Below are positions 1 to 8,324 of a stretch of DNA of 42,768 bases, one piece after another. The notes below the pieces were generated by a model. The model saw only the letters and a list, made by a program, of their open reading frames with translations, was not told the DNA's origin and did no database searches. A program made the translations under genes and the position numbers. The DNA is from Chloroflexota bacterium (lineage in GTDB: Bacteria; Chloroflexota; Dehalococcoidia; Tepidiformales; Tepidiformaceae), in assembly GCA_021823905.1 (NCBI GenBank), contig JAKALX010000001.1:1-42768 (forward strand), read 5' to 3'. Position 1 is the first letter of the stretch. Each line of letters begins with the position of its first letter.

Positions 1-860
1 GGAAGGCCTGCCACGACCAGCACGCGATCCTCAATGCCGTCGCTTGGGAATGCCTGGTCGTCGCGCCAACCGAAACGTCCCAACTCCTTCGAAGGTCGCT
101 CTGCGTTCATGCCCGAAGGGATGCGATCACGATCGTCGCGGCGGCCAACCGCTTGGCTGGCCGTCACAACCCCGGTCGCACCCCACGTCCGCCCGGCTCA
201 TGTGGAGGCCGATCCTTACGCCCGCCGCCGAGTCCTGACGCGGCGGATCAGCCTGGCAACGGCCAACGGCCCGTCGGACGTCCGGACGAGACCGGCGTTG
301 GTGTGTACATGCCGCCGCCGAGATAACGGCGCTGGCCGGCGTCTGGTTGTCGTTCGCCCACAGGTGGGGACTCAGGCTCCTGACGCCGACAGCGGACAAC
401 CCGGATCCCCGCGTGTGCGGGGATGACGCGATGGGGGCGGGGATCGCGCCCCACCTCGGCCGTGGTCGTGTTCCGGCCGGTCCTCGCATCGACCGTCCGG
501 CGAAGAAACCGATTGAAACGGCCGCGTTTGCCCCGCAGACCCCCGCGCCGACAACCGCGAACAGCGCGCCTCCGACTGCGTATCCAATTCATCAGTCACG
601 TGTTCCGGCGCTCCTGTCGGGGCCAGGATCATCGGTAACGCGACTGAGACGAGGACTTGAAATATTCCGACGAGCCGTGGCATTCTCCTATTCGATGTAA
701 CGCAGTCGCAGTTGCAGAAGAAGGCAGCGAGAACCTAAACGGACGGACGCCGGGCCAGGGGGTCGGGTTCGGCGGGTTTGATAGGGACGGCGTGTCGGGA
801 CGGTCAGGGGCTCGAGAAAGCCCCCCAACAGAAGCAGTGCAGAGGAAAGGAGAAGACGAG
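1..860. other. Long stretch without a credible gene
   Basis: I see no convincing coding region here. The ORFs overlap each other on both strands, are rich in Arg/Pro/Ser as expected of GC-rich non-coding DNA, and show no recognisable domain. The stretch holds one strong palindrome at 405-424 (listed separately). The only regulatory element seen near its end is the ribosome-binding site of the gene at 861. Confidence 0.6.
405..424. repeat. REP-like palindrome (single copy)
   Basis: Perfect inverted repeat ATCCCCGC-GTGT-GCGGGGAT with an 8-bp stem and 4-nt loop. The motif resembles the stem of type I-E CRISPR repeats and also common extragenic palindromes whose false translation contains VIPAHAGI-like peptides, which is seen on the minus strand here. 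Only one copy is present in the window, so a CRISPR array is not supported. Confidence 0.5.
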
Positions 861-1559
861 ATGACGAACAGTTTCTTGAAGTCGGCTTTCGTAGGGGCAG
901 GGCTGGTGCTTACCATCGGGTTGGCGCAGCCTTCGTTCGCCGGCGGCGGCGCGAACTTCCCGGGGGGCGAGCCTCCAGGCCAGAGCGGCGGCAAGTCCTG
1001 CTCGTGCAGCGAGTGCCTCTGGGTGGATACTTACAACCCGAACAACCCTTCGAATCACGTCACCGACGTGGAGTTCACGACGGGGGTCCTGCAGAGTGGA
1101 GTCCTGTACGAGATCCAGATTTCCGGCACGGCCAGCTACTGGGCCCCGGATATGTGGATCGCTCCCGAGGGGAGCCCCGACGCCGCGCCGATGTTCCCGA
1201 GCCTTGCCGGGGACATGACCGGTCCCGTCGGCATCGACTGGGAATACCTTTACGCGTATCCCGACCAGACCTTCACGCTATCTTTGCCCTACCACTATCA
1301 GTACGGGTTGGTCAGCCTCGACGGCGGCCTGACGTTTGTCGACATCGTGCCTGTCGGGGGCCAGACCTACCAGGGTTCTCACGTCTACCAGTACGTCGTG
1401 GTCGGCCAGGGCCAGAAAGCGGCGTTCGAGCGGATCGACCAGGGACCGAGCTTCGACAACTACGGACGCTTCAAGGTCTGCGTCTACCGCCTCAACGCCT
1501 GCGGCAAGAAGGACGACAACGGCGGCGGCGACGACGGCAACCCCGGCGGACACAGCTAA
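861..1559 (+). CDS. Secreted Cys-containing protein, paralogue A (possible LecA-like beta-sandwich)
   Basis: 232 aa. The ATG at 861 is chosen because it follows a purine-rich ribosome-binding site (GGAAAGGAGAAG, 844-855) and begins a clear signal peptide (MTNSFLKS, then a hydrophobic core ending PSFAGGG, about residues 1-28); the frame upstream of it shows no such features. The mature part has a CSCSEC cluster, SGTASYW, a DWEY segment, a GQGQKAAFERID block and a terminal DNYGRFKVCV strand, then a Gly/Asp-rich tail. It shares most of these blocks with the minus-strand gene at 3414-4067. Inference: an exported, disulfide-stabilised beta-rich domain; the final D-G-DN-G-F pattern recalls calcium/galactose-binding LecA-type lectins, but I do not recognise the family with certainty. 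A strong hairpin follows, so the gene is probably monocistronic. Confidence 0.85.
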   Translation: MTNSFLKSAFVGAGLVLTIGLAQPSFAGGGANFPGGEPPGQSGGKSCSCSECLWVDTYNPNNPSNHVTDVEFTTGVLQSGVLYEIQISGTASYWAPDMWIAPEGSPDAAPMFPSLAGDMTGPVGIDWEYLYAYPDQTFTLSLPYHYQYGLVSLDGGLTFVDIVPVGGQTYQGSHVYQYVVVGQGQKAAFERIDQGPSFDNYGRFKVCVYRLNACGKKDDNGGGDDGNPGGHS

Positions 1560-1640
1560 CGAGCTGACGCCGCGAACCCGGGGCCAGGGCAAATTCGTCC
1601 GTCGGGAGCAGTGAGATTCGACCCGGCCACTCAAGCACTG

Positions 1641-1675
1641 GGGCCGGGGAGGGCGATCGACGCTCTCCCCGGCCC
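1641..1675 (+). terminator. Strong hairpin terminator after paralogue A
   Basis: GGGCCGGGGAG (1641-1651) pairs with CTCCCCGGCCC (1665-1675). Inner bases 1652-1655 pair with 1661-1664 (one G-U), giving a 15-bp stem with the 5-nt loop ATCGA. It is followed by a short pyrimidine-rich stretch (TCTCTT). It lies 80 nt past the stop of the gene at 861. Confidence 0.7.
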
Positions 1676-1680
1676 TCTCT

Positions 1681-2085
1681 TGTGGGCGGACCTTTAAGGT
1701 GTGGTTTCGAATCGGTGTCGAGCCGGCCCAGGTCCGAGCAGGCGCGATTGACCGTCGAAGGCGATGTTCGGCGCAAGGTGAATGGTCGAGCGGTCGGCCG
1801 GTGACCGCCCTCGGGCAAGCGACACCGGGCGCGCCGGTCCAAATGGGTTCGTGGGAACCGCGACTCAGCCAGTCGAAGCCCCCAGTCCCGCAACCAGCGG
1901 CACCGGGCATCGCAACCGGATCGGTCGCGTTGGCCTATACTTCCACAACCGATGGTGGCCAAGGGCCCAATGTCCCAACGCACCCCGCTCCACCGTACCC
2001 GCGGACAGTCGCTGAACTCGCGCGATCCGCGGCCGTCACATTCGGGCCGCGCTGATCTCGACGTCCCCGGGAGCCGGTTGGGGCC
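1681..2085. other. Intergenic region, nothing recognised
   Basis: No credible gene, RNA or repeat was found between the terminator and the membrane-protein gene at 2086. The ORFs crossing it have no domain features or ribosome-binding sites. Confidence 0.5.
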
Positions 2086-3231
2086 ATGCCACTAATCGTC
2101 TGTGCATTCTGGCTGGCGTTTCCTTCGATTGGCACCGTCTTCAAGTATCTGGGCGTTCCGGGTCTCGTTTCCTACTCCGCCGTCGTTCTGGCTTCTCTCT
2201 GGGCGATTCGAGTCTGGGTGCTGCCCCGGCTCACCACGTACCTGACCGAGAGGCAGGCCCTCGTCCTTGCCGCTTTCACCCTCATGGCTCTGATTGCCAT
2301 CTTCGTCTGGATCCACCCGCTGGTGAGCGCCCCGCGACCGGGCCACGGGAGCGACCGCAACGAAGCCATGAACCTCGCAACTTCAGCGCTGCTGCACGGT
2401 CGCTACCCATACCACTCGAGAACGTACCTGGGGAATCCGCTCAGCCCCCTGCCCGGCTCGATTCTGCTGGCGGTGCCATTCGCCTGGCTTGGCGACAGCG
2501 GTTATCAGACCTTCTTCTGGCTCGCAATATTCTTTCTTACCCTACGGCGTGAGTTGCAGGGTTCGCGGCCGGCCCTGCTTCTGATGTGGATTGCCTTGAC
2601 CCTGTCGCCGGTTGTCGTTCAAGAGGTCATGACCGGCGGTGACCTGCTGGCAAATGCCCTCTACCTCATGGTCTTCGCGCTCAGTCTTCTTCGGCGCGCT
2701 CGTGAGAGGAGCGGGTGGGCCTACGCTGGTCTGTTCGGCGTTGGGCTATCTTCTAGGGCGAACTTCCTGTTGCTTGTTCCCCTCGGTTTGGTGGCGCTCG
2801 CCGAGCGCGCAGGATGGGGTCGTGCGCTCAAGCTCACCGCCGTAAGTTGCGCGACATTCGGAGTCGTCACGGTCCCCTTCTATCTTGCCAGTCCTGGGGG
2901 GTTCTCGCCGCTGCACACCCTGCGGACGTTTGACGCCGCGTCGGCGCGCGTCCCATGGCTCGGGGTTTTCGTGTTCGTTCTCGACGCCAGCCTCGCGGTT
3001 GCCCTTGCGTTTCTGCGCCCTTCTCGGACTGATGCGGGCTTTCTCAGAAATTGCGCTCTCGTGCTAGCGGTCCCGGTGGTGTCGTTGGCGATTGTCCTCG
3101 GCCTGCGAACCGGCGCGGCCGGCGTTGACTCCGTCGGGTATGGCCTCTGTTTCTTGTTCTTCGGTCTGCTCTCGTGCGCCAAGATTAGCTTGGATCCCGG
3201 TTTGCTGATCTCGCCCGTACCTCGTTTCTGA
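2086..3231 (+). CDS. Multi-pass membrane protein, possible GT-C/GT87-like glycosyltransferase
   Basis: 381 aa with about ten hydrophobic segments spread over the whole length (for example residues 5-45, 60-80, 120-165, 190-235, 240-265, 285-310 and 325-360). After the third helix comes a polar loop with RNEAMNLATSALLHGRYPY and then LSPLPGSILLAVPFAWLG. That layout is seen in polyprenyl-phosphate-dependent GT-C enzymes of the DUF2029/GT87 type, which transfer a lipid-linked sugar on the outer face of the inner membrane. The family call is inference from layout; the membrane topology is what the sequence shows. Start ATG 2086 has only a weak ribosome-binding site (GGTTGGGG). It sits alone between two secreted paralogues. 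Confidence 0.7.
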   Translation: MPLIVCAFWLAFPSIGTVFKYLGVPGLVSYSAVVLASLWAIRVWVLPRLTTYLTERQALVLAAFTLMALIAIFVWIHPLVSAPRPGHGSDRNEAMNLATSALLHGRYPYHSRTYLGNPLSPLPGSILLAVPFAWLGDSGYQTFFWLAIFFLTLRRELQGSRPALLLMWIALTLSPVVVQEVMTGGDLLANALYLMVFALSLLRRARERSGWAYAGLFGVGLSSRANFLLLVPLGLVALAERAGWGRALKLTAVSCATFGVVTVPFYLASPGGFSPLHTLRTFDAASARVPWLGVFVFVLDASLAVALAFLRPSRTDAGFLRNCALVLAVPVVSLAIVLGLRTGAAGVDSVGYGLCFLFFGLLSCAKISLDPGLLISPVPRF

Positions 3232-3286
3232 TCTGCGCCGGATGGACCATTGGGGATTGCTGCTTGAGCGCCCCAACGCGAAACGA

Positions 3287-3304
3287 GGGGAGGTTGGCCT
3301 CCCC
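3287..3304. terminator. Hairpin between convergent genes
   Basis: Perfect 7-bp stem GGGGAGG-TTGG-CCTCCCC, 56 nt after the stop at 3231 and about 110 nt beyond the minus-strand gene ending at 3414. It has no U-tract on either side, so it may be only a weak bidirectional terminator or a structural element. Confidence 0.35.
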
Positions 3305-3413
3305 CCGCGTATCGCGTGTGCATCCGGCCGGTGGCAAGAGCCCTCAGTCAGAACTCTCACGAAGACTTGGATCTCAAGGCCACCGGCCCCGACCCTCGTC
3401 CCTCACCGGAGCT

Positions 3414-4067
3414 TCAGCTGTTGCAGGCGGTGAGGTGGCGAACGCAGATCTTGAAGCGGCCGTAGTTGTCGTGGCTTGGCCCCATGTCAATCCGTTCGAA
3501 AGCAGCCTTCTGTCCTTGGCCGACCACGACAAAGGTATAGACGTGGGCCGGGCTGTAGTTCTGGCCGGTGATCGGTGTGGGGGCGAGGAAGAGGCCGCCT
3601 CCGTCCGTGCTTATGAGTCCGTAGTTATAGACTCCGGGGAGCGTGCCGCCATAGGTCTGATCGGGGTAGCCGAAGAGGTACTCCCAGTCCCAGCCAACCG
3701 GACCGGTCTTGTTCCCTGCGAGGCTCGGGAACATCGGCGCAGCCTCGAACGCACCTATCGGGGAAATCCACATCCACGGATCCCAGTAGCTTGCAGTCCC
3801 CGAGATCTCGATGAGGTACAGCTCGCCCTTCTGCAGGATCCCATTCGTCATCTTCACTTCGGGAATGTGGTTCGAGGGATCGGTCGCGTTATAGGTTTCA
3901 AGGTAGAAGCATTCCTGGCACAAGGTCGTGCAGCTCACGGTCGCATGCATGCCCGCCGTCCGTCCCAGCCAGAAGTCCTCGTCTTGGGCGAGTGCTGGCC
4001 TGGCCAAGCCAAAGGCCAGGGCCAGTCCACCCACCACTAGTGCCACGCGCAGATTCTTGCTTGCCAT
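3414..4067 (-). CDS. Secreted Cys-containing protein, paralogue B
   Basis: 217 aa on the minus strand. The start at 4067 follows a purine-rich GGGAGG ribosome-binding site and opens a typical signal peptide (MASKNLRVAL, a hydrophobic stretch, then RPALAQD; cleavage near residue 27). It is a paralogue of the plus-strand gene at 861. Both have C-x-E-C near a TYN..DPSNH segment, SGTASYW.P.MWI, AAPMFPSLAG..TGPVG.DWEYL, YPDQT, YGL.S.DGG, VVVGQGQKAAFERID.GPS.DNYGRFK.CV and a final L-x-A-C. The four shared cysteines suggest conserved disulfides. It lacks the Gly/Asp tail of paralogue A. Function unknown; a carbohydrate-binding beta-sandwich is an inference from the closing D..G...DN.G.F pattern and the polysaccharide setting. 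Confidence 0.85.
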   Translation of the reverse strand: MASKNLRVALVVGGLALAFGLARPALAQDEDFWLGRTAGMHATVSCTTLCQECFYLETYNATDPSNHIPEVKMTNGILQKGELYLIEISGTASYWDPWMWISPIGAFEAAPMFPSLAGNKTGPVGWDWEYLFGYPDQTYGGTLPGVYNYGLISTDGGGLFLAPTPITGQNYSPAHVYTFVVVGQGQKAAFERIDMGPSHDNYGRFKICVRHLTACNS

Positions 4068-4275
4068 CTCCCATCCTCCCTTTGGTCTGTCGGCTGGAGT
4101 GACCCCTGCCTCCAGCCAGCCTTTCCGAATTTCGTGATCGACGGTGTACTAATCCGGTCACCTATGAACTGCCGTTCATTCTCGGTGTTGTGCCCCAGCC
4201 TGGGAATACGCCCAACGGGGGGGGAGTGGTGCATCACCAGAACTAGGCCTTTGGATGGAGATGTGAACGCGAGCC

Positions 4276-4305
4276 TTGTATATCATAAGTCATTTGACGT
4301 AATAC
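4276..4305 (+). promoter_or_regulatory. Candidate sigma-70-like promoter for the cluster
   Basis: TTGTAT (4276-4281) and TAATAC (4300-4305) are separated by 18 bp inside an AT-rich island that stands out in otherwise GC-rich DNA, upstream of the first cluster gene at 4789. The leader would be about 480 nt long. Based on sequence resemblance only. Confidence 0.3.
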
Positions 4306-4398
4306 TGTTATCGCCAAAGCAGCCTGTAAGGTTGTGGGAGAAACGCTCCGCGGTTTGAAGTCTCTAGAGTCCATTATCTGCCGGCGCGTGTTTGTAGG

Positions 4399-4416
4399 CG
4401 CGGGCTTCAGCCCGCG
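4399..4416. repeat. Extragenic palindrome
   Basis: CGCGGGCT-TC-AGCCCGCG is a perfect 8-bp inverted repeat inside GTAGGCGCGGGCTTCAGCCC. Palindromes of this GCGGGCTTCAGCCCGC type occur as dispersed repeats in some GC-rich genomes. One copy in this window, intergenic. Confidence 0.45.
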
Positions 4417-4788
4417 GGGTGGGTGGGCGGCTCAGTTCCGCCTGGAACGGGTGGGGAATCGGCATGAGCTGGCGTCGTGGTGGCATCGTGGCCAGGAGTT
4501 TTGCCGTGGCAGCCTGCACTGGAGGCGGCGCAGCGGCCGGATTTCCGCGCTGAGCCCTCTCAGCCAGGCGACAGGACGGGCCTCGGAGGTGTAGGATTCG
4601 CCCGACCAAGGGAGTGCGTTGGCAGGCATGGCGGACCACGGCGGCACAGCGCACGCTCGGGGTCGCCCGAAACAGGGTGGAATGTTGAACCTACTGATAG
4701 TGAAAGGGTTTGCCGGGCGAACCAACGGCGGGAGCGTGCCCGCCGAGCGGCGCAGACGCGATGCGGGCAAACCGGGAGAGCACCCACG

Positions 4789-6366
4789 ATGAGCGACCTT
4801 CCGAGCAGAGATCAGTCAGCCGGCCCCCAGCCACGGGAGATGAACCTGGCGGACGTCGTGGCGTTCGTGCGCCGCCACCTCCTCCTGATCTGTGGGCTGC
4901 CGCTGGCCGCGGGCCTGGTCACGGGCGTGACGATGTTGCTCGCTGTGCCCCGGAGCTACGAAGCGTCGGCCACGCTGGTGGTGGTCCCGCCGAAGTTCGC
5001 CTCCGACCTCAAGCCCAGCACGCTAACCATCCAAGGCTACCAGAAGCTGCTCGAGTCGGACGCCGCCATCGCCGAGACGAAGCGGCGCCTGGTCGAGAAG
5101 GGCGTGCTGAAGCCGGACGCCCAGCTTCGGCTGAACCGCGAGCTGGAGTCGCGGATCTTCGTGTCGCGCCGCGCGGACGAGCTGTCGCTCGCGCCGATGC
5201 TGCAGGCCGTCGCGCGCGGCACGTCGCCCGCGAAGGCGGCGGCGATCGCGAACACCTGGGCCGAGGTGTTCCTCGAGCGCACGAAGAGCCTGATGGCCGG
5301 GAGCACCTCGTCCACGGTCCAGTTCATCGACGAGCAGTACCCCAAGGTGCGCGCCGAGCTGGCCACCCTCGAGGACGAGCGGGTGACCACGAACGACACC
5401 TTCCAGAAGCGATCCGATAGCGCGGCCGACCAGTGGGACCAAAAGGTGGGCGCGTTCAAGAACCAGACCTCCGACCTCCTCGCGGGCTACCAGGCGGAGA
5501 CCCGCCGCCTGGTCGAGGAGTACAGCAGCGGCAAGAACCTGGACACCCGCAACGTCCAACTGGCGGCGTTGCGCAAGGCGTACTCCGACCTCCAGGACGA
5601 GCAGGCGCGCGTCTCCGCGGACCTGCAGCAGAAGCAGCTGCAAGCCGATGCGGCGCGCACGCAACTGGCCGTCACCGCCCAGTTCCTCACCCTGCAGAAG
5701 GCGATCACCGACGAGGCGCTGTGGGCGGCCATGGTGGCCTCCAAGGACGACAAGCCGGACTGGAAGAAGCTTCAGGACCGTAGCCTCGCGACCCAGGAGA
5801 TCAACCCCGTCTACACGAGGCTGGCCGACCGCCTCTCGCAGGTCGAGATCGAGGTGAACGCGCTCGTACCTAGGGCCGCGAAGCTGGCGCAGGACCTCGC
5901 CACGATGAGCGAAGCGATCAAGGAGAAGGACACGCCGCTCCGCCTCGACGAGGCCGGGCTCGAGAAGCTCAAGCGCGAGCGCGAGGCCGGCCTCGATCGG
6001 CTCAAGCAGGACCGCGACGACCAGCTCGAGGCGCTGAAGCGTCAGCAGCAGTTCGAGCTGGACGGGATCAAGCGGGCGTGGGACGCCAAAGTCGGCCAGC
6101 TCGACCGCGACGTCAATCACGAAAAGGACCTGTTCACGGAGCTGGCGAAGAACTACAACCAGGCGCTGCTCGCCAAGGCGCAGCAGGACGTGGAGGACGT
6201 GCGGATCGGTGCCGTCGCGGTGCCGGCGGATCACCCTCAACCCAGGGGAACCGTGAAGATGGCACTGCTGCTCGCCGTTGTCGCAGGCCTTTTCGGGGTG
6301 GGCATTGCATTGGTGAGCGAGTCGTTGGAACCAGATAGGAGCAGATCCAAACCGGCCCGGCAGTAG
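4789..6366 (+). CDS. Wzz/GNVR-family chain-length determinant
   Basis: 525 aa. The ATG at 4789 is preferred over the upstream-open frame because GGGAGAG lies about 9 nt before it and it begins the conserved layout. One TM segment is at about residues 31-52 (LLLICGLPLAAGLVTGVTML) with the Wzz motif PRSYEASATLVV directly after. A long charged coiled-coil periplasmic region rich in Glu/Lys/Gln covers about residues 150-470, followed by a proline-containing juxtamembrane stretch (PADHPQPRG) and a second TM at about 488-510. No C-terminal tyrosine-kinase domain is present, so it is a PCP without fused kinase. Role: sets modal length of Wzy-polymerised chains in the inner membrane. First gene of the cluster; the next gene starts 48 nt downstream. 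Confidence 0.88.
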   Translation: MSDLPSRDQSAGPQPREMNLADVVAFVRRHLLLICGLPLAAGLVTGVTMLLAVPRSYEASATLVVVPPKFASDLKPSTLTIQGYQKLLESDAAIAETKRRLVEKGVLKPDAQLRLNRELESRIFVSRRADELSLAPMLQAVARGTSPAKAAAIANTWAEVFLERTKSLMAGSTSSTVQFIDEQYPKVRAELATLEDERVTTNDTFQKRSDSAADQWDQKVGAFKNQTSDLLAGYQAETRRLVEEYSSGKNLDTRNVQLAALRKAYSDLQDEQARVSADLQQKQLQADAARTQLAVTAQFLTLQKAITDEALWAAMVASKDDKPDWKKLQDRSLATQEINPVYTRLADRLSQVEIEVNALVPRAAKLAQDLATMSEAIKEKDTPLRLDEAGLEKLKREREAGLDRLKQDRDDQLEALKRQQQFELDGIKRAWDAKVGQLDRDVNHEKDLFTELAKNYNQALLAKAQQDVEDVRIGAVAVPADHPQPRGTVKMALLLAVVAGLFGVGIALVSESLEPDRSRSKPARQ

Positions 6367-6414
6367 ATGCCGGAAGCGCTTTGACGGAGCTCTCACGGAG
6401 CGAAGTCTGGAGGG

Positions 6415-7203
6415 ATGATGAAGGTCATGATCCTCTGCGGTGGCGTGGGCACGCGTTTGCGGGAACTCACCGAAATCCGGCCCAAGCCGATGGTCGAGGT
6501 CGGCGGGCGCCCGATCCTCTGGCACATCATGAAACTATACGCGCACCATGGGATGGACGACTTCATTCTGTGTCTCGGGTACAAGGGCAGCATGATCAAA
6601 GAGTACTTTCTCAACTATGAGTCAATGAACTCTGATTTTTCTGTTGAACTGGGCAAGAAGAACAGCATTGCCTTCCACGATCACAATCATAACGAAGCCG
6701 GCTGGCGCGTCACTCTTGCCGACACCGGCGAAAAGACGATGACCGGCGGACGCATCATGCGCGCGGCGCGGTACCTCGAGGGCAAAGGCACCTTCGCCGC
6801 CACCTATGGCGATGGCGTGACCGATGCGGACCTCGCAGCTGCGCTTGCCTATCACCGCAAGATGGGGCGCCTGGCGACGCTCACGGGCGTTCGGCCGCCA
6901 AGCCGGTTTGGCGAGCTGATAGCAGATGGTGGACTTGTTCGGGCCTTCACCGAAAAGCCGCAGGTCGCCGAAGGACTGATCAACGGCGGCTTCTTTTTCT
7001 TCGAGCCCGCCTTTCTGCGCTATTTGACGGCCGATGAGGACTGCGTCCTTGAGCGCGCGCCCCTGGAACGATGCGCCGCGGATGGCCAGCTGAGCGTGTA
7101 CCGGCATGACGGGTACTGGCAGTGCATGGACACTCTGCGCGACTGGGAGTCGCTCCAGAGTCAGTGGGACACGGGTCGGGCGCCCTGGAAGGTATGGGCG
7201 TGA
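6415..7203 (+). CDS. rfbF: Glucose-1-phosphate cytidylyltransferase
   Basis: 262 aa, the usual length. It forms CDP-D-glucose from glucose 1-phosphate and CTP, the entry step to CDP-linked deoxysugars. The nucleotidyltransferase signature GGVGTRLRELTEIRPKPM is at the N-terminus, followed by VEVGGRPILWHIMKLYAHHG and LGYKG; the YGDGVTDADL metal-binding aspartate region and NGGFFFFEP are in place. The start may be ATG 6415 or the adjacent ATG 6418; GGAGGG directly upstream is better spaced for 6418. It overlaps the next gene by 4 nt (GTGA) if that gene starts at 7200. Opens the CDP-3,6-dideoxyhexose cassette. Confidence 0.95.
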   Translation: MMKVMILCGGVGTRLRELTEIRPKPMVEVGGRPILWHIMKLYAHHGMDDFILCLGYKGSMIKEYFLNYESMNSDFSVELGKKNSIAFHDHNHNEAGWRVTLADTGEKTMTGGRIMRAARYLEGKGTFAATYGDGVTDADLAAALAYHRKMGRLATLTGVRPPSRFGELIADGGLVRAFTEKPQVAEGLINGGFFFFEPAFLRYLTADEDCVLERAPLERCAADGQLSVYRHDGYWQCMDTLRDWESLQSQWDTGRAPWKVWA

Positions 7204-8324
7204 CCGACTCCTTTGTTTCCGCGTTGAAGGGTCGGCGGGTCCTGGTAACCGGCCACACCGGTTTCAAGGGGTCGTGGCTCTCGCTGTGGCTGGCGCAAAT
7301 TGGCGCCGAAGTCCACGGCTACGCACTCGAGCCGCCGACGACGCCGAATTTGTTCGAGGAGGCGCATGTCGCCGGCGTGCTGGCAAGCCACACGATCGCT
7401 GACGTGCGGGATGTGGTCGCCATTGGCCGCGCGTTCGTCGACACCAGTCCAGAGGTCGTCTTCCATTTGGCGGCTCAGCCGCTCGTCCGCGAGAGCTACC
7501 TCGACCCACGCGGGACAGTGGAAGTGAACGTGCTCGGCACGGTAAACCTGCTGGAGGCGATTCGCGCGCACCGCCAACCGTGCGCGGTAATCGTGGTTAC
7601 CAGCGACAAGTGCTACGAGAACCGCGAGTGGGTATGGGGCTACCGCGAGAACGACCCGATGGGTGGTCACGACCCCTACAGCATGAGCAAGGGCGCAACC
7701 GAGCTCGTGGTTGCGTCGTGGCGCCGCAGCTTCTTCCCCCCTGAGCGGGTTGCCGAGCACGGAGTTCGCCTCGCGAGCGCTCGGGCGGGCAATGTCATTG
7801 GCGGCGGCGACTGGCGCCAGGACCGGATCATGGTGGACTGCATCGCGTCGCTCGAACGCGGGACGCCAATTCAGGTGCGTAACCCGCAGTCAACCCGCCC
7901 ATGGCAGCACGTGCTCGAGCCGCTGTCGGGCTACCTGATGCTCGCTGCTCGGCTGCTCGAAAGTACCAGCGAGAATGCCAATGAATTCGCCGGGGCGTGG
8001 AATTTCGGTCCCGCCGTCTCCGACGTGTGGCCGGTCCGTCGGTTGGTCGAGGAAACCATCGAGTGCTGGGGTTCGGGGTCATGGATCGACATGTCGGAAC
8101 CATCGGCGCCACACGAGGCGAGGCTGCTCGCGCTCAACTGCGACAAGGCCCATCACCGGCTGGGCTGGCGCCCGACGTGGGATGCATCCCGTTCGGTCAG
8201 GGAGACGGTCGCCTGGCATCGGGTGCGTCTCGAGGGCGGGGCATTGCGCGACGTGACACTTGGGCAGATTGGAGCGTTCGCAGCCGGCGGCGGGCCGGTG
8301 GCAACTGGGAGAATCTCTTCGTGA
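7200..8324 (+). CDS. rfbG: CDP-glucose 4,6-dehydratase
   Basis: 374 aa from GTG 7200. This start is chosen because GGAAGG (7187-7192) is 7 nt upstream and it gives a 4-nt overlap with the preceding stop; ATG 7194 is an alternative two codons upstream. Extended SDR: NAD-binding GHTGFKGSWLSLWL, the TSDKCYENREW segment diagnostic of RfbG, and YSMSK as the catalytic Tyr-x3-Lys. It converts CDP-glucose to CDP-4-keto-6-deoxyglucose with tightly bound NAD. It overlaps the next gene by 4 nt at 8321-8324. Confidence 0.95.
   Translation: MTDSFVSALKGRRVLVTGHTGFKGSWLSLWLAQIGAEVHGYALEPPTTPNLFEEAHVAGVLASHTIADVRDVVAIGRAFVDTSPEVVFHLAAQPLVRESYLDPRGTVEVNVLGTVNLLEAIRAHRQPCAVIVVTSDKCYENREWVWGYRENDPMGGHDPYSMSKGATELVVASWRRSFFPPERVAEHGVRLASARAGNVIGGGDWRQDRIMVDCIASLERGTPIQVRNPQSTRPWQHVLEPLSGYLMLAARLLESTSENANEFAGAWNFGPAVSDVWPVRRLVEETIECWGSGSWIDMSEPSAPHEARLLALNCDKAHHRLGWRPTWDASRSVRETVAWHRVRLEGGALRDVTLGQIGAFAAGGGPVATGRISS

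Larger units (their letters stand above)
4068..4788. other. Intergenic region upstream of the polysaccharide cluster
   Basis: About 720 nt without a credible gene. It separates the divergent paralogue B from the cluster and contains a conspicuously AT-rich patch around 4275-4315 (candidate promoter) and a palindrome at 4399-4416, both listed separately. The reading frame open upstream of 4789 has no start signal and is low-complexity Arg-rich. Confidence 0.5.

Noticed and set aside
405..424. Type I-E CRISPR array
   Set aside because: Only one repeat-like unit and no spacing pattern on either side.
248..592. Minus-strand ORF with VIPAHAGI-like peptide
   Set aside because: This peptide is the known false translation of extragenic palindromes; no start signal and no domain.
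3264..4040. Long plus-strand ORF opposite paralogue B
   Set aside because: Antisense shadow; the minus-strand gene has a signal peptide, ribosome-binding site and a paralogue.
4294..4299. TTGACG as a -35 box
   Set aside because: The expected -10 position 17 bp downstream (about 4317-4322) reads AAGCAG, not a plausible -10.
5023..6525. 500-aa minus-strand ORF
   Set aside because: Shadow of the chain-length gene, made of Leu/Arg/Val-rich sequence typical of GC-rich antisense frames.
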